A stretch of DNA of 64,000 nt. Source: Bacteroidales bacterium. Lineage in GTDB: Bacteria; Bacteroidota; Bacteroidia; Bacteroidales; UBA932. Of this stretch, positions 27,225-36,700 are shown piece after piece (within the stretch, counting starts at the first letter, position 1; each line of letters opens with the position of its first letter). The notes below the pieces were generated by a model that had not been told where the DNA came from, did no database searches, and saw only the letters and a program-made list of their open reading frames with translations. The DNA lies in NCBI GenBank assembly GCA_017959005.1, contig JAGDBO010000012.1, positions 62,001-126,000 on the forward strand, given 5' to 3'. Both the position numbers and the translations under genes were made by a program.

Positions 27225-29108
27225 TTAATTGCTTTTAATATTTTCACATACAACTTCCGCAAAGTCTTTTACAGGGATAGGGGATTTCTCCCGGAAACTC
27301 CTGTAACAGAGCGGACAGGCGGTAACAATGCTCTGCGGATTCTCCGCCGTGAGATTGTCTATAGAACTCTCCGCAATCTTACCGCGGTCTTTGTTATCCA
27401 AAGTGAGGGAACCCAAACTTCCTCCGCAGCAGATACTTTCATCTCTCTCCTTCTCCGCCTTCTTAAGTTCCCCGATGGCTTTCAGTACATTACGCGGCTC
27501 CTCATATACACCGCACCCTCTGCCAAGTTCGCACGGATCGTGATAAACCATTGAGAGACTGCCCTTTGTAACTTTCAGTTCTCCCTTCTCTATAAGCTCG
27601 TTCATATACTGGGTGTAGTGGAGAATCCTTATGTCCTTAAGGTCATAATCATCCTTGAATACCTTGTAACATATAGGGCAGGAGAGAAGCAGAATCTTGC
27701 ATCCGCTCTCCATTATCATCTTCTTGTTCTTGGAAATGAGCTCTTTGGCAGCCTCCGTGCGTCCGGCCAAAAGCATAGGACGGCCGCAGCAGATTCCTCC
27801 CTCCCTGTCTGCAAATATGAACTTCTTGCCCGCACTCTCCAAAACAGTGGTAACGCTCTTTATTATCTTTGGAGTAAGGTGAGACATACACCCTGCAAAA
27901 TACATTATATCAGCCTTTTGATCACCTTCAACAGGGAGGCTGAATTTATCCATAGGAGCGTAATCATAAGACAATTTGGTATTGCTTGTCTCTCTCAAAG
28001 CTCTTCTGATATCCGGTGAATTGACACCCACAGGGCAAAGGGCATAGCACTTGCCGCACATCAGGCACTTTTCTGCTATCTCCTTAACTTTCTTTTCATT
28101 ATGCCTTCTTAAGAATCTAATAAAGTACACGGATGAGTACTTGAGATTCTTCTTCTGTGTGTTCATAGGGCAGGCATCCAGGCAGAGGCCGCAACTTGAG
28201 CAGGCGTAGATTTCCGCCTCCGCAAATCCCTTTCTTGGCTTGCGAACCTTAAGACCGGCGTTGCGCATCAGAATGAGCATTGGCTCCGTCAGGATGTGCA
28301 TATAGCGGCTGAAAGGCATAGCCAAAAAGAAGAGTCCCAGGCAGATAGAGTATAGCCACCATGTCGGGAGGAAATTGAGTTCGTTGCCAAAGAAGCTCTT
28401 AAAGAGCCAGTTGAGCGGCCTTGTAAGAAAACTGCCGCCGCTAAGGTCTGCAGTAAAACCTTCAGCCAGAAGGCGTAATGGGAATATAGCCCAGAGGCAG
28501 TAGAGAGCCACACGGTCTGCAAGGGAGGGTTTGGTGGTGTGCCTCATTCCCAATGCAATTGAGCGAACCCTCTTGTACATTGCCAGAGCAATACCGGATA
28601 GTACATAGAGCAAAAAGAAATCCATCAGGAAGAAGAAGAGACTTCCTCTAAGAGTCTCATGCTCAGGAGACATCCAAATAAAGAAACGGTAGAAGATAGG
28701 GTAGTAGAGGGCTCCGTCTGCAATGGAATCAAGGTGGCGTGGTGCAAAGAGAGCAACCTCAATATGGCCCAAAACTATAAGCATGAACCAGCCAAAGGCT
28801 ATGGCAGAGTGCATATAGCCGAGTAGGGGCTTTCTCTTCCATATCTTAGTGTGTATCAGGCAGTCACAGAATATATCCTTAATGTTCTTTACCGCGGTTT
28901 TAGGAGTGAATATAGATACCAAAAGTTTCTTTCTATCCTCCGCAGTAAGGTGGTATAGTATCCTTATAAGACCTATCAAAAGATAGACTATAATGAAACT
29001 GATACCTATTACAAACGGCAATACGAAGTGATTGTAGCTGTTTGGATATCTGTCAATTATACCTTCCGGTGTAATTTGAGTGTACATTGTGTTGAGTAGC
29101 GTTGTCAT
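27225..29108 (-). CDS. Membrane Fe-S protein: NarI-like domain fused to HdrD/HdrB-like domain
   Basis: A 627-residue integral membrane protein. The N-terminal 290 residues hold about five spans with histidines suited to heme b (HSAIAFGW, LGHIEVAL), like NarI/HdrE cytochromes. A two-cluster ferredoxin domain follows (CSSCGLCLDACP; CLMCGKCYALCP), then two CCG domains (GGICCGRPML with CPICYKVF; YHDPCELGRGC, ICCGGSLG and ACPLCYRSF). This architecture suggests electron exchange between the quinone pool and a thiol/disulfide or Fe-S partner, as in HdrDE/QmoC-type proteins. Its start overlaps the preceding 4Fe-4S gene by ATGA. Confidence 0.85.
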   Translation of the reverse strand: MTTLLNTMYTQITPEGIIDRYPNSYNHFVLPFVIGISFIIVYLLIGLIRILYHLTAEDRKKLLVSIFTPKTAVKNIKDIFCDCLIHTKIWKRKPLLGYMHSAIAFGWFMLIVLGHIEVALFAPRHLDSIADGALYYPIFYRFFIWMSPEHETLRGSLFFFLMDFFLLYVLSGIALAMYKRVRSIALGMRHTTKPSLADRVALYCLWAIFPLRLLAEGFTADLSGGSFLTRPLNWLFKSFFGNELNFLPTWWLYSICLGLFFLAMPFSRYMHILTEPMLILMRNAGLKVRKPRKGFAEAEIYACSSCGLCLDACPMNTQKKNLKYSSVYFIRFLRRHNEKKVKEIAEKCLMCGKCYALCPVGVNSPDIRRALRETSNTKLSYDYAPMDKFSLPVEGDQKADIMYFAGCMSHLTPKIIKSVTTVLESAGKKFIFADREGGICCGRPMLLAGRTEAAKELISKNKKMIMESGCKILLLSCPICYKVFKDDYDLKDIRILHYTQYMNELIEKGELKVTKGSLSMVYHDPCELGRGCGVYEEPRNVLKAIGELKKAEKERDESICCGGSLGSLTLDNKDRGKIAESSIDNLTAENPQSIVTACPLCYRSFREKSPIPVKDFAEVVCENIKSN

Positions 29109-29434
29109 CTTGCCTGGTAGATTTTGTTAATTGACAGAATAAGATGACGGGTGTTGATTCCGCGCGGGCAGACCATTGTGCACTTTCCGCAGAACATGCA
29201 GTGAGACAATAGATTAAGAGCTTTCTCCTTGTTTCCGTTCTGAAGATTCAGAAGGGCGCTTCTGAGTGATGTCTCCTCAAATACGCCGGCACTGCAGGAG
29301 GCGGTGCAACTACCGCACGCCATACACTTGAGGGCATCGCTCTCAGTCTCAATGAGTTTAGAGAACAACTCCTTATCTCTCAGATCCAGATTGACTCTGG
29401 AACTTGGGCTTAAACCGAATCCAAAGTCTATCAT
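29105..29434 (-). CDS. HdrC-like 4Fe-4S dicluster protein
   Basis: A 109-residue soluble ferredoxin-like protein with two [4Fe-4S] motifs, CMACGSCTASCSAG (note Ser in place of the usual Pro) and CMFCGKCTMVCPRG, separated by an alpha-helical hairpin, the HdrC layout. Both ends overlap neighbouring genes by four bases (ATGA at 29105-29108 and 29431-29434), so translation is coupled with the HdrA-like and the membrane Fe-S protein. Likely an electron wire between these two (inference). Confidence 0.87.
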   Translation of the reverse strand: MIDFGFGLSPSSRVNLDLRDKELFSKLIETESDALKCMACGSCTASCSAGVFEETSLRSALLNLQNGNKEKALNLLSHCMFCGKCTMVCPRGINTRHLILSINKIYQAR

Positions 29435-30444
29435 CTCTTATTGAAGGTTTCAGTTATGTAATTGTCTATCTCCATAGCCGCACTTCTAGCCTCGTGCAGA
29501 GTGTCCGGCAGAGTCTTTGGACCCGTTGCCGCACCAGCAAAGAAGAGACCCTCAAGGTTGCTCTTTTGGAGAGAGAGCATAGTGTCTTTTGTGGAGAAGA
29601 ATCCATCCTCTTCTACAGATAGATTCAGCTGATGTCCAACCTGATAGCCTGATTCGGAAGGTCTCATCCCTGCCATCAGAACCAGAGTATCCAGAGTTAC
29701 TTTTATAGGTTTGCTGGATAGGGTATCCTCTGCCTTTACAAGCAATCTTCCCTCAGATGTCTCCGCAACCTCGGATACTCTTCCTCTTATAAATCTTATA
29801 CCCATTTTCTGAGCCTTAAGATAGAGATCTTCGTAATGTCTTCCGAACATTCTCAAATCCATATAGAAACAGAAGACGTCCGCCTGAGGAAATTTCTCCT
29901 TAATGTGGCAGGCCTGCTTTACTGCAGTTGCACAGCAAACCTTGGAACAGGCTGGATTGCAGGCTTTTTCATCCCTAGATCCCACACAGTGAACAAAGCC
30001 AACCGCTTTGGGTTTCTTAATGGAGAAGTTACCTTTGAAGTACTGCTCCAAATCTGCATTAGTTATTACTCCTTCATAAACACCGTAACCGTACTCCTCC
30101 TTCTTTTCCGCCTTGAAGAGGTCAAAGCCGGTAGCCAGAAGAACGGCATCTGCCAGAACGGTAATACCGTTGGAGAGTATTACGTTGTATGATTTATTCA
30201 GAATGTTTACGCTCTGTACCTGCGTGTCTGTGAAGTATTTAACTCCACCCGTCTTCTTAATCATCGCCTTGAGAAGATCCTCTGCCTTTAAACCATCGGG
30301 AAAGAGAGTATCCCATTTGGCCAAATGTCCGCCCAACTGCTTCTCCTTCTCTACTAGGATAACATTGTATCCCATCTTCACAAGGATGCCGGATGCTTCC
30401 AATCCTGCAGGGCCGCCGCCAATGATAAGTATATTGTTCTTCAT
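29431..30444 (-). CDS. HdrA-like FAD oxidoreductase (short form)
   Basis: A 337-residue flavoprotein. It starts with an FAD-binding Rossmann motif ILIIGGGPAGLEASG and carries the HdrA hallmark cysteine region CVGSRDEKACNPACSKVCC in the middle, plus a C-terminal FAD motif LFFAGAATGPKTLPD. It is about half the length of methanogen HdrA and lacks ferredoxin inserts, like the short HdrA/QmoA forms. The ATG at 30444 was chosen; the TTG upstream overlaps the HdrB-like stop. It sits between HdrB-like and HdrC-like genes. Confidence 0.85.
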   Translation of the reverse strand: MKNNILIIGGGPAGLEASGILVKMGYNVILVEKEKQLGGHLAKWDTLFPDGLKAEDLLKAMIKKTGGVKYFTDTQVQSVNILNKSYNVILSNGITVLADAVLLATGFDLFKAEKKEEYGYGVYEGVITNADLEQYFKGNFSIKKPKAVGFVHCVGSRDEKACNPACSKVCCATAVKQACHIKEKFPQADVFCFYMDLRMFGRHYEDLYLKAQKMGIRFIRGRVSEVAETSEGRLLVKAEDTLSSKPIKVTLDTLVLMAGMRPSESGYQVGHQLNLSVEEDGFFSTKDTMLSLQKSNLEGLFFAGAATGPKTLPDTLHEARSAAMEIDNYITETFNKR

Positions 30445-30449
30445 AAGAT

Positions 30450-31514
30450 TTATTTTAGACAATGTGGTTTTTCCGGTTCCCCGATATTCTTTCCGTTTTT
30501 GCCCAAATACTTTTTGGCTGGGTCGTACGGTATCCCCATTTTATCCAGAAGTGGCTCAACTCCAACCTGATGCGTCTGTAGTCCCAAATCCCAAGGGTCA
30601 TATCCCATCACCAGTCCGGCCACCTCTTCGTAGGTGAATACGGGTATGCCGTGCCCGTTCTCTCCGTAAGTCTTTCCCTTGGTTTCTGCAATTACATACT
30701 GCCATCTGTCTAAGAAGTAGGGACATCCCGGACAGTTGGTGATAATCATATCCGGCTTGAAAGGCTCCATACTCTCAAACTTCTTGTAAGTATTTGACAT
30801 TGAGTAACCTCTGTTGCCCTGGATAAGGTACTGACGGAATCCGAATCCGCAGCAGTGTCTTCTTTCTGGATAATCTACGATTTGACCGCCCCAGGCCTCA
30901 ACCATACCCACCAGAACGTATGGATACTCTGCTCCTCCCACTCCCTTGGAAGGGAACATCTTTGAGTAGTGACACCCTATATGCTCCACAACTCTAAGCG
31001 GCTCTCCGGTCTTGACATTCACCAATTTATACTTGGATTTGGCTGCAATCTGATTGCGGTACTTGAAAATTAAATCGCTGGCGTGAACCAAAAACTTAGG
31101 TTTTGCAAACTCCAAGCGGCAGCTCTTCCAGAGATTGTCCGCTATTTTCTCCTGAAGTTCAGGATATTCCCTCCAGGTCTCCATAGTCTCGCAGTAGAGT
31201 CCGAATGAGGTAATGCAGGAGCAGACATAGTTCTCGTAACCATATTTTTTCATCAGGGCAAACTGACGGGCTATAATAGTCATAACCGTCTCCTGAGGAA
31301 TGGTATCTGAGTGGTAGGCAATTCCTCCGCAGGTTGTATGGTGCTCAGTTTCAAATATATCCTTGCCTAATTTGTTGCGGGTAATATCCAAAAATGTGAC
31401 TTCCGAAGCGGGGAAGAAACTCTGTCTTATGCAACTTCTTACATAGAAGTAGTGGTCTTCAGGAATCTCTTTCTGATAGTCCGCCCATATTTTCTTTTTG
31501 CCTTCGTAAATCAT
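30450..31514 (-). CDS. HdrB-like CCG-domain protein
   Basis: A 354-residue soluble protein with two cysteine-rich CCG domains. The C-terminal one is intact (EHIGCHYSKMF, RRHCCGFGF, TNCPGCPYF), while the first is altered: SCIRQSFFP, HTTCGG (Thr instead of the first Cys of the CC pair) and VCSCITSFG. HdrB-type proteins hold non-cubane [4Fe-4S] clusters that act on disulfides in methanogens. The substrate here is unknown. The start is 3 bases after the HdrC-like gene. Confidence 0.85.
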   Translation of the reverse strand: MIYEGKKKIWADYQKEIPEDHYFYVRSCIRQSFFPASEVTFLDITRNKLGKDIFETEHHTTCGGIAYHSDTIPQETVMTIIARQFALMKKYGYENYVCSCITSFGLYCETMETWREYPELQEKIADNLWKSCRLEFAKPKFLVHASDLIFKYRNQIAAKSKYKLVNVKTGEPLRVVEHIGCHYSKMFPSKGVGGAEYPYVLVGMVEAWGGQIVDYPERRHCCGFGFRQYLIQGNRGYSMSNTYKKFESMEPFKPDMIITNCPGCPYFLDRWQYVIAETKGKTYGENGHGIPVFTYEEVAGLVMGYDPWDLGLQTHQVGVEPLLDKMGIPYDPAKKYLGKNGKNIGEPEKPHCLK

Positions 31515-31517
31515 CTC

Positions 31518-32213
31518 TTAGTGGTTAAAGTGGGTGTTTTTACATTCGGAATAGACTTTCTGAGAAAACTCCTCCTCTGTAAGTCCAAGTTCCTCAGCTT
31601 TTTTCAGACCTGCGGCCCTTACGGCTTCCAGTCTGGCCGTTGCTCCCGTTATGTCGTATATTCTCTTGAGTTCGTCCAAATCTTTCTGAGGAATCTTTCT
31701 CATAGCCCCCGGGCCCTCTCCGTCCAGATTGCCGCCCAATCTTGCATAGAGGTCATCTATATGCTCTTCCTCCCATTTCCAAACCAATCCAGCCTCCTTA
31801 TGCTCGTTGTACTTGAAGTTTCTTGGATAGACGCAGTATCCAAAGTTTAATACGTTATGGTTCAAATCTTTACAAAGAAGAAACATCTGTCTTCCCTTTT
31901 CAGATTCAATAAAGAACCCCGTCTCTATAGAGAGGTTTCTCAAAGCCATAATAATGAGACCTGCAGCGTTCTTTCTAGGGCATCTGGTAACGCAGCTCAT
32001 GCACTCTCCGCAGTACCAGATAGTATCACTTTTGAGCAGTTCTTCTATCTGCGCATCATCCTGATGCTGAACAATATCTACAATTCTGCGCGGGTCATAG
32101 CGGTAGAACTCCGCCGCCGGGCAGATTGCCGTGCAGGTACCGCAGTTTATACAGGCGTTCAATCCCTCCTTAATCCTGTAATCCTGCATTAATCTATCAT
32201 ATAACTTTCCCAT
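31518..32213 (-). CDS. HdrC-like 4Fe-4S protein (large)
   Basis: A 231-residue protein with two [4Fe-4S] motifs in the N-terminal half (CINCGTCTAICPA; CGECMSCVTRCPR), as in HdrC, followed by an extended C-terminal region with a helical tail of about 60 residues (TGATARLEAVRAAGLKKAEE). The ATG at 32213 was preferred over the GTG directly before it. It follows the MarR gene by 16 bases and opens the Hdr-like cluster C-B-A-C-D. Confidence 0.86.
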   Translation of the reverse strand: MGKLYDRLMQDYRIKEGLNACINCGTCTAICPAAEFYRYDPRRIVDIVQHQDDAQIEELLKSDTIWYCGECMSCVTRCPRKNAAGLIIMALRNLSIETGFFIESEKGRQMFLLCKDLNHNVLNFGYCVYPRNFKYNEHKEAGLVWKWEEEHIDDLYARLGGNLDGEGPGAMRKIPQKDLDELKRIYDITGATARLEAVRAAGLKKAEELGLTEEEFSQKVYSECKNTHFNH

Positions 32214-32229
32214 CACTTGTTCTCCTTAT

Positions 32230-32709
32230 TTACACACTCTTGCGGGTAGGGTATTTTTTAGCCAGCTCCAAGAGATTTACATCTTTGCTCATGTTCTCCG
32301 CCATCTTGCTCAAAACTTTAATGAAGTTGGACATATCTTCTTTGGAAATACCTTTGATTATATGATCTACAGACTTCATAGCCAAAGCAGTTACCTCTTC
32401 TTTAATTTTCATGGCATACTTTGTAACTTCTATGAGATTCTGACGGCGGTCTTTAGGATTGCTTACTCTGCGTACAAGATTTCTCTCCTCCAGACCGTCA
32501 ACTAACTTAACCACAGAGTTTTTATCCTTTAAGATGTAGTCTGATATTTGTTGCTGGGTTAGCACTCCCTCGTCCCAAAGGGTGTCCATTACCAGGAACT
32601 GTTCCGGGGTAATATTAAAACCCTGACTCTCAAAAATACTTGTTACATACTGCTTAAAGCGGTTATGTACAAGATTTAGAAACATTCCTACCTGCTTGTT
32701 GAGTATCAT
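32230..32709 (-). CDS. MarR-family transcriptional regulator
   Basis: A 159-residue winged-helix regulator. The recognition helix region LTQQQISDYILKDKNSVVKL and the wing with NPKDRRQN are typical MarR features. As first gene of the Hdr-like operon, with a palindrome between its promoter and start codon, it is probably autoregulatory and controls the downstream redox genes. The signal sensed is unknown; one cysteine-free reading suggests it is not a simple thiol switch. Confidence 0.9.
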   Translation of the reverse strand: MILNKQVGMFLNLVHNRFKQYVTSIFESQGFNITPEQFLVMDTLWDEGVLTQQQISDYILKDKNSVVKLVDGLEERNLVRRVSNPKDRRQNLIEVTKYAMKIKEEVTALAMKSVDHIIKGISKEDMSNFIKVLSKMAENMSKDVNLLELAKKYPTRKSV

Positions 32710-32714
32710 GTATT

Positions 32715-32734
32715 ATAGTATGATATTTTACTAT
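32715..32734. promoter_or_regulatory. Putative MarR operator (inverted repeat)
   Basis: ATAGTA at 32715-32720 and TACTAT at 32729-32734 form a perfect six-base inverted repeat with an eight-base A/T spacer. It lies between the promoter -7 element and the MarR start codon, a usual place for an autoregulatory operator. The half sites are A/T-only, so chance occurrence is possible. Confidence 0.5.
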
Positions 32735-32742
32735 TTATGGAA

Positions 32743-32773
32743 CAAATATATTAAAAAAAACAAATTCGGCAAG
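32743..32773 (-). promoter_or_regulatory. Promoter of the MarR-Hdr-cysteate synthase operon
   Basis: On the minus strand CTTG (32770-32773) is followed after 19 bases by TATATTTG (32743-32750), a full match to the Bacteroidota TTTG/TTG-N19-TAnnTTTG promoter. The predicted transcript start is about 28 bases before the MarR ATG. The -33 part touches the stop of the upstream antiporter gene. Confidence 0.7.
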
Positions 32774-33751
32774 TTATCCCACGGTTATTGTGCTGTATAC
32801 ATAAAGGACGTATAGGGCCAGAAGGAGTATTCCCTCCGAACGGCTTATCCTTCTTCTGGTGGCGGAGAAGAGTACCAGCACCAGGGTAGATACAAGCAGA
32901 AATACAAAGTGTGAATGGTTTATTCCCGATAGTTGAAGAGGGGAGATTACTGAGCATCCTCCCAATATGAGGAACACATTAAAGACATTGGAACCCACAA
33001 CGTTACCCAGAGCAAGTTCTCCTTTTTTCTTTATTGCTGCTATGACGCTGGTTGCAAGTTCAGGTATGCTGGTTCCAACGGCAACAATGGTGGAAGCTAT
33101 TACAAGATCACTCACTCCCAATCTCTTTGCAATATCTGTTGCACTGTCTACCAGTAAGTTACCTCCATAAATAAGAGCAGCCAGACCTCCGGCGAACATT
33201 AGCAGAGATATCCAGATATTCTTCTTAACAACCTCCTTCTTTTCCTGTTCGAATTCTTCTTTTCTCTTTGCTGTAAAGAAATTATAGCCAAGGAAAATGC
33301 AGAAGAGTATAAGCATTACCAATCCCTCTCCTCTGGAGATTACGTTCTGACTCATATCATCATCAATAAGCAATTGGTTTATCTGGTTGTCAAAGCAGAT
33401 GATTATCAGCACCAAAGAGGATATGGTCAAAAACTGCAAATCTTTTCCCAGGTTGTCTCTGGTAATCTTAAGGGGAACCAAAGCACAGGTTAACCCCAAT
33501 ATTAACAGAATGTTGCAAATATTTGAACCAACTATGTTTCCAACTGTGATACCCACACTTCCTTTAAGTGTACCAAGAAAGGAGACAACTGCCTCAGGGG
33601 CAGAGGTACCTATGGCAACTATGGTCATACCAATAACAATATCGGAAATACCAAAGCGTGAGGCAATTCTGCTAGCTCCGTCTACAAGATAGTTTGCTCC
33701 TGCTAATATCAGTGCCAGGCCGGCTATGAGAAGAAGTACAGTTACAGTCAT
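32774..33751 (-). CDS. Na+/Ca2+ antiporter of the CaCA family
   Basis: A 325-residue inner-membrane exchanger with the duplicated alpha-repeats of the family: GTSAPEAVVS in the first half and GTSIPELATS in the second, each preceded by a NxVDxA segment. About ten membrane spans are expected. It should export Ca2+ in exchange for Na+ or H+. The ATG at 33751 was chosen over a TTG at 33760 that overlaps the carB stop. It directly follows carB, so it is likely to be read from the carAB transcript. Confidence 0.9.
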   Translation of the reverse strand: MTVTVLLLIAGLALILAGANYLVDGASRIASRFGISDIVIGMTIVAIGTSAPEAVVSFLGTLKGSVGITVGNIVGSNICNILLILGLTCALVPLKITRDNLGKDLQFLTISSLVLIIICFDNQINQLLIDDDMSQNVISRGEGLVMLILFCIFLGYNFFTAKRKEEFEQEKKEVVKKNIWISLLMFAGGLAALIYGGNLLVDSATDIAKRLGVSDLVIASTIVAVGTSIPELATSVIAAIKKKGELALGNVVGSNVFNVFLILGGCSVISPLQLSGINHSHFVFLLVSTLVLVLFSATRRRISRSEGILLLALYVLYVYSTITVG

Positions 33752-33756
33752 ATCAA

Positions 33757-36700
33757 TCAATATTCATCCCAACTCTTAATCTGGATCTCATCCATATCCA
33801 TAGTGCAGAAGGCGTTTATGAAGGCACTGGCCAGGCGGGTGTTGGTAAGAAGCTGAATGTTGAAGTCCACTGCGGCTCTTCTTACCTTGTATCCGTTGTC
33901 CAACTCCGTCTTGGTGAGGTTCTTAGGAATGTTTACCACCATATCTACACCCTTCTTCTGTATAAGGTCTATTGCCTGAGGAGATTTCTTCTCACTCGGC
34001 CAGAAGACCTCTGTTGTTGGTATCTTGTTGTCTTTCAAATATCTGTATGTTCCACCGGTTGCGTAGAGGCGGTAGCCTTTGCGGCTGAGGTTCTGGCAGG
34101 CCTCCAGCATCTCAGCCTTCTGTTTTCCGTCTCCTGTGGAGAGCAGAATTCCCTTTGAAGGAACGGAGTAACCAACTGAGAGCATGGACTTAAGTACGGC
34201 CTCAGAGGTGTCGTCTCCAATGCAGCCAACCTCTCCGGTGGAGGCCATATCCACTCCCAGTACAGGGTCTGCCTTCAAAAGTCTTGAGAATGAGAACTGT
34301 GAAGCCTTAATTCCCACATAGTCCAAATCAAACGCGCTCTTATCCGGAGTCTTGAACTTTTCTCCAATCATTATCTTGGTGGCCAGTTCTATGAGGTTGA
34401 TCTTAAGAACTTTGGATACGAACGGGAAGCTTCTTGAGGCTCTGAGGTTACACTCAATAACTAAAATATCGTTGTCCTTTGCCATAAACTGGATGTTGAA
34501 AGGACCGCTTATCTTAAGCTCCTGGGCTATCTTGCGTGAAATCTTCTTAAGTCTTCTAACAGTTTCAACGTAAAGCTTTTGCGGAGGGAACTGAATGGTT
34601 GCGTCTCCTGAGTGGACTCCAGCAAACTCTATATGCTCGCTTATGGCGTATGCCACAATCTCTCCCTCCTTTGCAACCGCGTCAAACTCTATCTCCTTGG
34701 CGTGTTGGATGAACTCGCTCACAACTACCGGATGCTTCTTGGAAACCTCCGCCGCCAGTTGCAGGAACTGCTTGAGTTCGTGGTTGTTGGAGCAGACGTT
34801 CATTGCCGCGCCGCTGAGTACGTAACTTGGTCTTACAAGCACAGGGAAGCCAACCTTATCTACAAACTTATGGATGTCATCCAATGTGGTAAGCTCGCTC
34901 CAGCGCGGCTGGTTGATTCCCAAACGGTCCAGCATTGCGGAGAACTTGTGGCGGTCTTCTGCATTGTCTATAGATTTTGCGCTGGTGCCAAGCAGTCTTA
35001 CATTGGCATCGTTGAGCCTCATTGCCAGGTTGTTAGGAATCTGACCTCCCACACTCACAACCACTCCTGCAGCAGCTTCCAACTCATAGATATCCATAAC
35101 CCTCTCGTAGGTGAGTTCGTCAAAGTAGAGGCGGTCACACATATCGTAGTCTGTGGAGACCGTCTCAGGGTTATAGTTAATCATAACTCCTCTCCAACCA
35201 CACTTTCTTATTGTGTTCAAGCAGTTTACGCTGCACCAGTCAAACTCCACGGAACTTCCGATACGGTATGCGCCGCTGCCCAGAACTATAATGGACTTGC
35301 CGTCCTTTTCATAGTTGATATCGTGAGCGGTACCGTTATAGGTGAGGTAGAGGTAGTTGGTCTTGGCTGGGAACTCCGCAGCCAGGGTGTCTATCTGTTT
35401 TACAACAGGGGTAACTCCCAGAGACTTACGGTATTGGCGTACAATATCTGCATATCTATCCGGATCATTCTTGTCTTTAAGAACCAGGCGTCCAATCTGG
35501 AAATCTGAGAAGCCGCTGCCCTTTGCCTCCTGCATGAGGGCTTTGTCTATCTGCCTGAGGTCTTTATACTTAGCCAGTTTCTTTCCGGTAAGGTGAATGT
35601 TGTAGAGTTTCTGGAGGAACCACTTGTCTATCTTGGTGGCCTCGTGTACCTTATCTACGGAATATCCGGCTTCAAACGCCTTGGCTATTACAAAGATACG
35701 GCTGTCTGTAGGCTGTTCTAACTCCTTCTCTATGTCGTCCACTCTCATCTCCTTGTTCCCCACAAATCCATGTGCTCCTCTTCCTATCATTCTCAGTCCC
35801 TTCTGAACGGCCTCCTCAAAGCTTCTGCCTATGGCCATAACCTCTCCAACGGACTTCATGCTGCTGCCAATTAAACGGCTAACTCCGTGGAACTTAGAAA
35901 GGTCCCAGCGTGGAATTTTACAAACTATGTAATCCAGTGCCGGCTCAAAGAAGGCAGGGGTGGTTTTGGTTACTGAGTTCTTAAGATCAAAGAGTCCGTA
36001 TCCCAGTCCCAGTTTTGCAGCAACGAATGCCAGCGGATAACCTGTTGCTTTTGAGGCCAATGCAGATGAACGGGAGAGACGGGCGTTCACCTCAATCACT
36101 CTGTAATCCTCACTCTGAGGGTCAAAGGCGTACTGAACGTTACACTCTCCTACAATTCCAATATGTCTTACAATTTTTATTGCAATCTCTCTTAAAAGGA
36201 AGTACTCGTGGTTTGTAAGTGTCTGAGAAGGAGCAACTACAATACTCTCTCCGGTATGGATTCCCAGAGGGTCAAAGTTCTCCATATTGCAGACCGTAAT
36301 ACAGTTGTCAAAACGGTCTCTTACCACCTCGTACTCTATCTCCTTCCAACCCTTTAGGGATTTCTCCACCAGAACCTGCGGAGAGAAGGTGAAGGCCTTG
36401 GCTGTCAGTTTCTTAAGTTCTGAGTCATTGTTGCAGAATCCGCTGCCCAATCCTCCCAGTGCGTAGGCCGCTCTCACAATTACAGGGTAACCCAAATGGC
36501 GGGCTGCCTTGAGGGCGTCCTCTATGTTCTCAACTGCATGGCTCTTAATGGTCTTAACTTCAATCTCATCCAGCTTCTTTACAAAGAGTTCACGGTCCTC
36601 GGTATCCATAATTGCCTGGATAGGGGTTCCAAGTACCTGAACGTCATACTTTTTGAGGACTCCGCTGCGGAAGAGTTCCACTCCGCAGTTAAGAGCCGTC

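Noticed and set aside
34612..35508. A 298-codon open frame on the plus strand
   Set aside because: It is antisense to carB, a clear full-length conserved gene; the product shows no recognisable motif and the frame reflects codon bias.
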